A DNA stretch of 64,000 bases, from the NCBI GenBank assembly GCA_964538485.1, contig CAZIHJ010000005.1, positions 1 to 64,000 of the forward strand, read 5' to 3'. Of the stretch, positions 10,743 through 17,550 are shown one piece after another (the first letter of the stretch is position 1; each line of letters opens with the position of its first letter). A program made the position numbers and the translations under genes. This stretch comes from JBJXHC01 sp964538485. GTDB lineage: Bacteria; Bacteroidota; Ignavibacteria; UBA10030; UBA6906. The notes below the pieces were generated by a model. It saw only the letters and a list, made by a program, of their open reading frames with translations, had not been told where the DNA came from and searched no databases.

Positions 10743-12413
10743 ATGCGTATGTTTACACTGATGCTCTTATGGATTGTATTGCCGTTCGCACTCACCGCGC
10801 AGGAATCTCTTGATACGTTGAAGCATCTCGATGTCCAACCGCTCGGCAGTTACTCGGCAATCTGGGGATACACTGCTCCAGACGGTCGGGAGTATGCAAT
10901 ACTTGGTGTCAACGGAAGCTCATCAGTACCATATCCGGGCGGGACGTCCATTATTGACATTACAGATATTGATAATGTGCGTCAGGTGGCATTCATCCCC
11001 GGACCAAACAGTAGTTGGCGGGAGATGAAAACGTACAAGCATTACGCGTATGTCGTGACCGAGGCCGGTGGTGGAGTGCAAATCATCAATCTTTCCCAGC
11101 TGCCTGACACGGCATGGCTTGTCAAATCCTTCAACTATACCAGCGGCACCAAAAACACCTTGAAATCGCACAGTGTCTCATTGCATGACGGGTTCCTGTA
11201 TCTCAACGGTTGCGCGAACTGGTCGCCGGGCGGAATGGTGATCTTTGATCTGCGCAATGACCCGGAGAATCCTCAATATGCAGGGCAATACCAGCCGGCA
11301 TACATCCACGACAGCTATGTCCTTCGCGACACGATCTTTGGTTCGGCAATCAATTCCGGTGGCGGCTTGTACATCGCTGATGCACGCAACAAATCAAACA
11401 TTACATTGATCGGGAAAATTGCTTATGCGGGTTCGGGCACACACAATGCCTGGGTCACAAAGGACAGACAACATGCAATCACGACCGATGAAATTGGCAG
11501 TACCCCAAAGACATTGAAAGTATGGGATATCAGTAACTTGCCGGCAATTCCAACCGCAGCCACCGCGACTTTTACCTCTGCTCCTGGACAAGTCGAACAC
11601 AATATTACCATACGCGGCGACTATGCATACGTTGCCTGGTATAGTGCCGGGATGGTTGTTGTTGATCTCACAGATCCGGCAGTTCCAGTGCTTGCAGGTG
11701 CTTACGACACATCGCCGAGCACCAGCGGGTACAACGGTGTCTGGGGAGTATATCCATTTTTCCCCTCAGGGAAGATTATTGCCGGAGATATGCAGAACGG
11801 TTTATGGGTATTTAGCTTCAGTGGTCTTGTGGCACGGCAGCCGGTGCACCTCCTTGAACCGGCGGAAGGTGATACAATCGGAGGGGTGGGAGAGCGTGCC
11901 GTGACATTTCGTTGGACACAGGCGGCAGACGTGAACAACGATCCTCTTTGGTACGAGATCCGCATAGCAGGGCCCGGGGTGGATGAGACATTTGTTACCA
12001 CAGACACTCTGTTTCAGGTACCGGATCTTTTCCCGGGTACATACACGTGGCACGTTATAACGAAGGACGAATGGAATACCACGGTGAGTGCAGACAGCTT
12101 TACGTTTGTGTATGTTGGAGTGAATGATGTTACTCCGTCTGAGAACCCACGAGGTTTCAGCTTGTCGCAGAATTACCCGAACCCTTTCAATCCGGAAACG
12201 GTTATTCAGTTTGAGGTTGCAGAACGTTCTGATGTATCACTTAAGGTATTTAATGTCCTTGGAGAGGAAGTTGCTGAACTCGTTTCAGAGACAAAATCAC
12301 CGGGGATCTACAATGTGAGTTTGGATGCCGGACGAATATCGAGTGGCGTGTACTTCTATCGTCTGCAGGCAGGGGGATTTGTCGAAACCAGGAAAATGGT
12401 TCTCCTCCGCTGA
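10743..12413 (+). CDS. Choice-of-anchor B family LVIVD-repeat protein, T9SS-secreted (copy 3)
   Basis: The protein has 556 residues. The ATG is preceded by AAAGGAAG at good spacing. The signal peptide MRMFTLMLLWIVLPFALTA is followed by propeller blades such as GGTSIIDITDIDNVRQVAFIPG, GVQIINLSQLPDTAWLV, GGLYIADARNKSN and GMVVVDLTDPAVPV. An FN3-like segment like that of copy 1 comes next, then a T9SS type A domain (QNYPNPFNPET, ending KMVLLR). It closes the three-gene set, with a strong terminator 24 nt after the stop. Residues shared by all three copies, such as the CWGY/IWGY and DEIGSTPKTLKVWD blocks, may be functionally important. Confidence 0.85.
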   Translation: MRMFTLMLLWIVLPFALTAQESLDTLKHLDVQPLGSYSAIWGYTAPDGREYAILGVNGSSSVPYPGGTSIIDITDIDNVRQVAFIPGPNSSWREMKTYKHYAYVVTEAGGGVQIINLSQLPDTAWLVKSFNYTSGTKNTLKSHSVSLHDGFLYLNGCANWSPGGMVIFDLRNDPENPQYAGQYQPAYIHDSYVLRDTIFGSAINSGGGLYIADARNKSNITLIGKIAYAGSGTHNAWVTKDRQHAITTDEIGSTPKTLKVWDISNLPAIPTAATATFTSAPGQVEHNITIRGDYAYVAWYSAGMVVVDLTDPAVPVLAGAYDTSPSTSGYNGVWGVYPFFPSGKIIAGDMQNGLWVFSFSGLVARQPVHLLEPAEGDTIGGVGERAVTFRWTQAADVNNDPLWYEIRIAGPGVDETFVTTDTLFQVPDLFPGTYTWHVITKDEWNTTVSADSFTFVYVGVNDVTPSENPRGFSLSQNYPNPFNPETVIQFEVAERSDVSLKVFNVLGEEVAELVSETKSPGIYNVSLDAGRISSGVYFYRLQAGGFVETRKMVLLR

Positions 12414-12436
12414 CATCGTCCGGGTGCCCAGTTTGC

Positions 12437-12466
12437 GCCCCATCCGATATACGGATGGGGCTTTTT
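12437..12466 (+). terminator. Strong rho-independent terminator
   Basis: A 10-bp perfect stem, GCCCCATCCG (12437-12446) and CGGATGGGGC (12452-12461), has a 5-nt loop and is followed at once by TTTTT. This is a textbook intrinsic terminator that ends the three-gene LVIVD set. Confidence 0.9.
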
Positions 12467-12519
12467 ATTGAATTGCTCGTGAAAGTTTCATCGTCAGGGT
12501 GACTGCAGGATTTCAAGGG

Positions 12520-12550
12520 TTGCTTTTCTTGATGACGTTTGTTAAGTTCG
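12520..12550 (+). promoter_or_regulatory. Candidate Bacteroidota-type promoter for the 12.65-14.7 kb operon
   Basis: TTG (12520-12522), exactly 20 nt, then TAAGTTCG (12543-12550), one mismatch from TAnnTTTG. It lies between the strong terminator and the first gene of the next operon, leaving a leader of about 95 nt. Confidence 0.4.
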
Positions 12551-12651
12551 CTGAGTACTGATGTCGGTACCAGAGAGAGCATCCACCATCGTTCTTGTAG
12601 TGGCGCAGGCTGTTCACGGATTCCCGACAAGAACAAGCTGAAGGCAATTTG

Positions 12652-13221
12652 ATGCGGCCCTACAGTGTGGACGAAATACGCCGGTGTTTTTCCACGTCAA
12701 CGGATTTCAATGAAATCTTTGATGCTTTCCAGTCCGCCATTTCCCAGAACCTGAAGGATGTCGAGCCGTACAGACTGTTGTTCTGGAATCATTCCCTTAC
12801 TCCAGATGAAGTCCGGCTCTTCGGCGAAAAACTTGCACAGGAATTTCCCGATCTCGCCTATGATGTCTATCTCTGGCTTGCCAGCGTCTTTGAGGTGACA
12901 TACTCGTCCAGCGACAATTACGAACTTGCTCTTCACTATTATAAAAAAGCTGCGCTTGCGCGGCCGGACGAGCCCGATCCCTACCTCGACGCTTGCGACT
13001 GTTACGAGCCCGATCTGAACATCCCGCCCCTCAGTAGCCTGATTGAATTCGTGAAGCATGGTGCGAATCGGGTCCGGAATCCCCGAAGCCTGTACAAACG
13101 TCTTGCTCATCTGTATGAGTTGGCGGGAGATATGGACCTCAGCGATCACTACCGTCGCAAGTCAGACGCGACTCACAGCCCTCAGAATGATCCCGGGAAG
13201 GACGCGCCCGCGCCCTCATGA
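12652..13221 (+). CDS. TPR-like protein of unknown function
   Basis: The protein has 189 residues from the ATG at 12652; an in-frame TTG directly before it is less likely, and GAAGG lies about 8 nt upstream. No signal peptide or membrane segment is visible, so it is probably cytosolic. The sequence is helical with tetratricopeptide-like stretches (YELALHYYKKAALARPDEPDPYLDACD, and SLYKRLAHLYELAGDMDLSDHYRR) and a Pro/Asp-rich, probably flexible tail. TPR folds usually mediate protein contacts. Its stop overlaps the start of the EamA transporter gene (ATGA), so the two are translationally coupled, but this does not reveal a function. Confidence 0.75.
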   Translation: MRPYSVDEIRRCFSTSTDFNEIFDAFQSAISQNLKDVEPYRLLFWNHSLTPDEVRLFGEKLAQEFPDLAYDVYLWLASVFEVTYSSSDNYELALHYYKKAALARPDEPDPYLDACDCYEPDLNIPPLSSLIEFVKHGANRVRNPRSLYKRLAHLYELAGDMDLSDHYRRKSDATHSPQNDPGKDAPAPS

Positions 13222-14129
13222 AGGAAGTCCGGGGTTACCTCATGATTCTCGGAGCGGCGCTCTTCTGGGGCATCTCCGCAACCGGCGCGAAGTCACTTCT
13301 CAACCAGGATCTTGATACTGTTCTCCTTGTTCAGGCGCGCGTCTCGTTCACGTTTCTGCTTCTGGTGGCATTCTTCGCGCTGTTCAAACGTGATGTGTTG
13401 AAGACACGCATGTCCGATGCCTGGAAATTCGCGCTCATCGGGGTCATCGGCGTTGCGGGATCAAACTTCACCTACTATTTTACCATCAAAGAGAGCACGG
13501 TTGCAACCGGCATTCTTATCCAATATACCGCGCCGTTGCTTGTTATGGGATATGCCGCTCTGACAAAAGAGGAGACGATTACAGGAGTGAAAGTCATCGC
13601 CGCACTCCTCTCGCTTGTGGGGTGTTTTCTTGCCGTCGGCGGATATGACCCGACGGTGCTCTCGATCACCCCGATGGGATTGATCACGGGCATCGGCTCT
13701 GTGTTGTGCTTCGCCTTCCTGAATATCTACACGCGTCACGTTCTGTCATTCTCCAACATGTGGACACTGACGGTCTACTCCATTGGTTTTGCCGCGCTCT
13801 TCTGGATGGTCGTGAACCCTCCCTGGAACATTGTTGCCCAAAGCCCGCCCCCCGATGTGTGGGGTGCTCTTGTTGTTCTCGCTGTCGTTTCCATTCTCAT
13901 TCCGCATTCGTTGTACTTCAGCGGACTCCGGTATGTCGTGCCATCGCGGGCCATCATCACGAGTACATTTGAACCCATCGTTGCCATTGTCACCGCGGCA
14001 TGGTTCCTCAACGAGTTTCTCGAACCTGTACAAATCATTGGAGCAATGGTTGTGCTTGCAGCCATCGTTCTGCTCCAGGTACGGAGAGAAACGAAACACC
14101 AGGTTGCTGTGACGATGGGAGATCGCTAA
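13218..14129 (+). CDS. EamA-family (DMT superfamily) inner-membrane transporter
   Basis: The protein has 303 residues with about ten hydrophobic helices, arranged as two five-helix repeats typical of the drug/metabolite transporter superfamily. The first starts MILGAALFWGISATGAKSLL and the second GLITGIGSVLCFAFLNIYTR. The end of the second repeat carries the usual FEPIVAIVTAAWFLNE pattern (compare EPVxAxxxAxxxLGE). The substrate cannot be read from sequence; relatives export amino acids, nucleosides or other small metabolites. The start overlaps the previous gene by 4 nt and the stop shares one base with the ATG of trmH (TAATG), so this is the middle gene of a compact operon. Confidence 0.9.
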   Translation: MKEVRGYLMILGAALFWGISATGAKSLLNQDLDTVLLVQARVSFTFLLLVAFFALFKRDVLKTRMSDAWKFALIGVIGVAGSNFTYYFTIKESTVATGILIQYTAPLLVMGYAALTKEETITGVKVIAALLSLVGCFLAVGGYDPTVLSITPMGLITGIGSVLCFAFLNIYTRHVLSFSNMWTLTVYSIGFAALFWMVVNPPWNIVAQSPPPDVWGALVVLAVVSILIPHSLYFSGLRYVVPSRAIITSTFEPIVAIVTAAWFLNEFLEPVQIIGAMVVLAAIVLLQVRRETKHQVAVTMGDR

Positions 14130-14713
14130 TGGAGCGGTCAAGCAGAAGAAGCGAAAAGATACGCAGGGTCCTCGGGTACAGGCAACCGGGCCTGACGGTA
14201 GTAATGGAGAATATTCACGATCCCCACAATGTGAGCGCAGTATTTCGATCATGCGATGCAGTCGGAGTAATGCAGGTGGAGCTCCTGTACACACACGAAA
14301 AATTTCCGCGTATCGGGAAGAAGAGTTCTTCCAGCGCCAACAAATGGCTTGACCGTCGAAAGCACACGGCCGTGAAGGAATGTTATGCCACCCTCCGGAA
14401 CGAGGGATTCCGGATCTATGCATCACAACTTGACCCCGGGGCGGTTTCACTCTATGACCTGGAACTCACCCAGCCGGTTGCATTGGTGTTTGGCAACGAA
14501 CACCGTGGCGTATCTGAAGAGGCAGCATCGTGTGCGGATGGCACGTTTCAAATTCCCATGATGGGAATGATCCAGAGTCTGAATGTCTCCGTTGCATGCG
14601 CGGTCTCCTTGTATGAGGCAATGCGTCAGAGGACAGCACGTGGAAGCTACAACGCTTCCGGATTGACGCCCGATTCCTTGAAGACCCTGTACGATGATTG
14701 GATCAGGCGATAG
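14129..14713 (+). CDS. trmH: tRNA (guanosine-2'-O-)-methyltransferase, TrmH/SpoU family
   Basis: The protein has 194 residues from the ATG that overlaps the preceding TAA. It matches the SPOUT fold of TrmH, which transfers a methyl group from S-adenosylmethionine to the 2'-OH of G18 in the tRNA D-loop. The three SpoU motifs are present: NIHDPHNVSAVFRSCDAVGV (motif 1, with the catalytic Arg), LVFGNEHRGVSEE (motif 2) and IPMMGMIQSLNVSVACAVSLYE (motif 3, knot and cofactor loop). The N-terminal RRVLGYRQPGLTVVMENIHDP also resembles E. coli TrmH. It lacks the longer C-terminal tail of the E. coli protein. A different substrate within the family (such as rRNA) cannot be excluded. Confidence 0.85.
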   Translation: MERSSRRSEKIRRVLGYRQPGLTVVMENIHDPHNVSAVFRSCDAVGVMQVELLYTHEKFPRIGKKSSSSANKWLDRRKHTAVKECYATLRNEGFRIYASQLDPGAVSLYDLELTQPVALVFGNEHRGVSEEAASCADGTFQIPMMGMIQSLNVSVACAVSLYEAMRQRTARGSYNASGLTPDSLKTLYDDWIRR

Positions 14714-14773
14714 GCCAACTTGGACTCCCTTGACCGTTAATGTACACTTTCGTACCCCTCTCTTATGGCCATG

Positions 14774-14804
14774 TTGCTTTGCCGGAGTCGATTGGGTATA
14801 TTCA
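14774..14804 (+). promoter_or_regulatory. Candidate promoter for the small membrane-protein gene
   Basis: TTG (14774-14776), 20 nt, then TATATTCA (14797-14804). The spacing matches the other Bacteroidota-type candidates in this window. It lies about 95 nt before the ATG at 14898. Confidence 0.35.
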
Positions 14805-14897
14805 CAATACTGCCAAACCACCATCACCAGCAACTTCCTCACCATCGTTCCGTACTACGAGGTGTTTATATTCTGAACGATAAGATGGGTAACTAGA

Positions 14898-15056
14898 ATG
14901 GGTGAACAAGATCCGCAAAATGTAGGTTTTTTGGGTTTGAATGTGGTTGTGGTGGGTGTGATGGTACTTGTGGCGTTCGGTTATCTGCTCTTTCTGGTGC
15001 GGAAGAGATGGAGAGACAGATTTCTTCATGTCGCGAAACGTAAACGTCCAACGTAA
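14898..15056 (+). CDS. Small single-pass membrane protein (52 residues)
   Basis: An ATG at 14898 opens a 52-codon frame ending with TAA at 15054-15056. The first 10-11 residues are polar and acidic. About 22 hydrophobic residues follow (LNVVVVGVMVLVAFGYLLFL), then a strongly basic tail (VRKRWRDRF...KRKRPT). By the positive-inside rule the tail faces the cytosol. A promoter candidate at 14774 and a hairpin terminator at 15085 bracket the frame, so it looks like an independent transcription unit. The short length, GYLLFLxRK ending and position before dsbD recall CcmD-like cytochrome c maturation proteins, but this resemblance is weak. No clear ribosome site is visible. Confidence 0.55.
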   Translation: MGEQDPQNVGFLGLNVVVVGVMVLVAFGYLLFLVRKRWRDRFLHVAKRKRPT

Positions 15057-15084
15057 AGATACAATCGTGTTCTGATGCTCAACG

Positions 15085-15113
15085 AGGCGGCGCAAGAGCC
15101 GCCTTGTTCATTT
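15085..15113 (+). terminator. Hairpin terminator after the small membrane-protein gene
   Basis: AGGCGGC (15085-15091) pairs with GCCGCCT (15098-15104) across a 6-nt loop and is followed by TGTTCATTT. It sits 28 nt after the stop at 15056. The T-tract is interrupted, so strength is uncertain. Confidence 0.55.
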
Positions 15114-15180
15114 CTGTGTCTCCTTGAAAGTCCCGGCACTTTTAGGTACCATCTTGCGTTGCACAGTACAGACAATTACA

Positions 15181-17418
15181 ATGCCGGGGCCTATGCGATT
15201 TCTCCTTTCAATGTGTTTCCTTTTCCTTCTTGCGCTGAGCTTTCCTCCGTCCTCAATTGCCGATGATCATCATACGAGGGTAACTCTCGTCGCCGACGTT
15301 CAAGCCATCCGGCCGGGTCATGACTTTACTGTTGGTGTATTGATGGCGATGGACCCCGGCTGGCACACGTACTGGAAGAACGGAGGCGAAGCAGGTTTGC
15401 CAACGAAGATCGAATGGACACTTCCGCCCGGCATTACGGCCGAAGAGATTCAATGGCCGCTCCCACACAAGTATATTGAAACAGGCGACGTTCTCACCTA
15501 CGGGTACGAGAAAGAAAACATGCTTCTCGTTCCAATGAAGTCCGCTTCAACGATTGTGCCCGGCCAAACCCTCACTATCAGCGCTAAGATCAGTTGGCTG
15601 GAGTGTGAGCATATTTGTGTTCCAGGCGATGCAGCAGTCTCGCTAACCCTGCCTGTTGCCACTACATCTCCACAACGGATGCATGATTCTCTCTTTCAGT
15701 ACTATTCTCAGCAAGTTCCTTTGCGATTATCTCCATCGTCCAATGTTGCCGTAGAATCTGAAGCGCGGGACGGCAAGGTGGTTTTGGTGGTCCGGCCGAA
15801 GGAAGGGAAGTTCTCGGCCGGGTTTGCACCGGACTTCTATCCGTATGGATTTGAAGACATCACCGTTGGCAGAACCCTTGTGAGGCCATCCCCCGGCGAA
15901 ACGACATTGGAGATCCCACTCACGGCGTTCGAACAGGTTGCCGGTCCGCGCTTGTTTGAAGGAGTACTGGTGTACCAGCTCGAATCCGGACGCCGTCAGG
16001 CGCTGGTGATGGAAGTTCCCCTCACGGCAGAATTTTGTTCCTCGCTTAACTCAACATCATCTTCCGGCAGCAGCGTACTTGATCGACAGTTTGCAATTGC
16101 AAGTACAGACACCACGCCGTTGTATCTCTACATTCTGTTTGCTATGGTCGGCGGTTTGTTGTTGAATATCATGCCGTGTGTGTTGCCGGTGATTGCGCTG
16201 AAGATATTTGGCCTTGTGAAGATTGCAGGTGATTCACCGGCAAAAATGAAACGCCTTGGATGGATGTTCTCGCTTGGCATTCTGGTCTCATTCCTCGCCC
16301 TCGCAGTGTTGGTGATCGCGTTGCAAAGTGCCGGGGAACAGGTCGGCTGGGGATTCCAGTTTCAGGAACCGGTGTTTGTCATGATCATGTGTACAATTGT
16401 CTTTGTGTTTGGATTGAGTCTCTTCGGAGTTTTTGAGATTCGGCTCCCTGGTTCGGCTGCATCAAAGATCGGGGAAGTGCTCGCGGGCCGGGAAACGAAA
16501 GGGAAGGGATATGGCGCATCCTTTGCCGAAGGTGTTTTCGCAACAATTCTCGCGACACCATGCACGGCACCGTTTCTTGGCTCCGCTCTCGGTTTTGCGT
16601 TTGCGCAACCGTGGTGGGTTATCCTCTTGATTTTCACCAGCGTCTCGTTCGGCATGGCGTTGCCGTATCTTATCCTCACCACCAAACCCACGTGGATGAA
16701 ATTCCTTCCCAAGCCCGGTGCATGGATGGAGACGGCAAAGCAATTCATGGGCTTTCTGATGATGGGTACTCTGGTCTGGCTTCTTTTCATACTGGGCAAT
16801 CAGATGGGAATGGAAGCCGTCATCTGGACGAGCGCATTTCTTCTCATGGTCGGACTTGCCTGCTGGCTGGTTGGCCGGTTCGCTACTCTTTCCGCCTCGC
16901 GCGGGCGCGTGATGGTAACATGGGGTTTTGCGGTCCTTGCCGTTATAGCCGGATACATGTTGTTTCTGAGTGATGTAGTTGCCGCGCGCGACCTCCTTGG
17001 ATCTTCCGCCTCAACGTCAATGCAGGGAAATACGAAGGGAGGAATTCAGTGGGAATCCTTCACAGTCGCCAAACTCGATGCATATCTCAAGGAGGGGAAA
17101 CCCGTTTTCATAGATTTTACCGCCGAGTGGTGTCTCACATGCAAGGTAAATGAGAAGACAGTCCTGGCTGACGCGGATGTGATCGAGAAATTCAGATCAT
17201 CGGGGATTGTTTCTCTTAAGGCGGACTGGACGAATCGGAATCCTGAGATTACTCAATTGCTCTCCAAGTTCGGCAGGTCGGGTGTTCCGTTGTATGTGGT
17301 TTTTCCGGCAGGCAAGCCGGGCGAACCGATCATTCTACCAGAGGTGATAACAACGGGCATTGTTCTGGATGCAATTGACCGGGCACAGTCAGCAACTACC
17401 GCTGTCATCATACAATAG
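15181..17418 (+). CDS. dsbD: Thiol:disulfide interchange protein DsbD
   Basis: About 745 residues. I chose the ATG at 15181 because it opens directly on a signal peptide (MRFLLSMCFLFLLALSF); 15193 is also possible. Three parts are visible. An exported N-terminal DsbD-alpha-like domain (about residues 30-290) includes the CEHIC cysteine pair. The membrane domain has about eight helices and carries the redox cysteines in LNIMPCVLPVIALK (about residue 330) and ATPCTAPFLGSALGFAFAQ (about 458). The C-terminal thioredoxin domain has the CLTC active site in DFTAEWCLTCKVNEK (about 650). Such proteins carry electrons from cytosolic thioredoxin to the periplasm, keeping cysteines reduced for disulfide isomerisation and cytochrome c maturation. 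That fits an organism with the multiheme cytochromes encoded further on. Confidence 0.9.
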   Translation: MPGPMRFLLSMCFLFLLALSFPPSSIADDHHTRVTLVADVQAIRPGHDFTVGVLMAMDPGWHTYWKNGGEAGLPTKIEWTLPPGITAEEIQWPLPHKYIETGDVLTYGYEKENMLLVPMKSASTIVPGQTLTISAKISWLECEHICVPGDAAVSLTLPVATTSPQRMHDSLFQYYSQQVPLRLSPSSNVAVESEARDGKVVLVVRPKEGKFSAGFAPDFYPYGFEDITVGRTLVRPSPGETTLEIPLTAFEQVAGPRLFEGVLVYQLESGRRQALVMEVPLTAEFCSSLNSTSSSGSSVLDRQFAIASTDTTPLYLYILFAMVGGLLLNIMPCVLPVIALKIFGLVKIAGDSPAKMKRLGWMFSLGILVSFLALAVLVIALQSAGEQVGWGFQFQEPVFVMIMCTIVFVFGLSLFGVFEIRLPGSAASKIGEVLAGRETKGKGYGASFAEGVFATILATPCTAPFLGSALGFAFAQPWWVILLIFTSVSFGMALPYLILTTKPTWMKFLPKPGAWMETAKQFMGFLMMGTLVWLLFILGNQMGMEAVIWTSAFLLMVGLACWLVGRFATLSASRGRVMVTWGFAVLAVIAGYMLFLSDVVAARDLLGSSASTSMQGNTKGGIQWESFTVAKLDAYLKEGKPVFIDFTAEWCLTCKVNEKTVLADADVIEKFRSSGIVSLKADWTNRNPEITQLLSKFGRSGVPLYVVFPAGKPGEPIILPEVITTGIVLDAIDRAQSATTAVIIQ

Positions 17419-17550
17419 TCATTCTCCAGGTTTATAGTCTTCCTCAGGAGATTTCTCAAACTCAATCAGTTTGTGCTCTGCCGGATTGCATACCTCTTCC
17501 GGCGGGATCTTGCGGTTTATACACGTTCCATGTTCAAACGGGTTACTCAT
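17419..17550 (-). CDS. Possible 43-residue cytosolic protein, antisense between dsbD and the GH63 gene
   Basis: On the minus strand an ATG at 17550-17548 opens 43 codons ending in TGA at 17421-17419, immediately against the dsbD stop. The product is hydrophilic, has two cysteines (HGTCIN and EVCNPAE) and an acidic, Pro/Lys-rich end (FEKSPEEDYKPGE). Its composition looks protein-like, but the frame is short, has no visible ribosome site, and its start codon shares one base with the likely TTG start of the GH63 gene on the other strand. I rank it as a candidate only. Confidence 0.3.
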   Translation of the reverse strand: MSNPFEHGTCINRKIPPEEVCNPAEHKLIEFEKSPEEDYKPGE

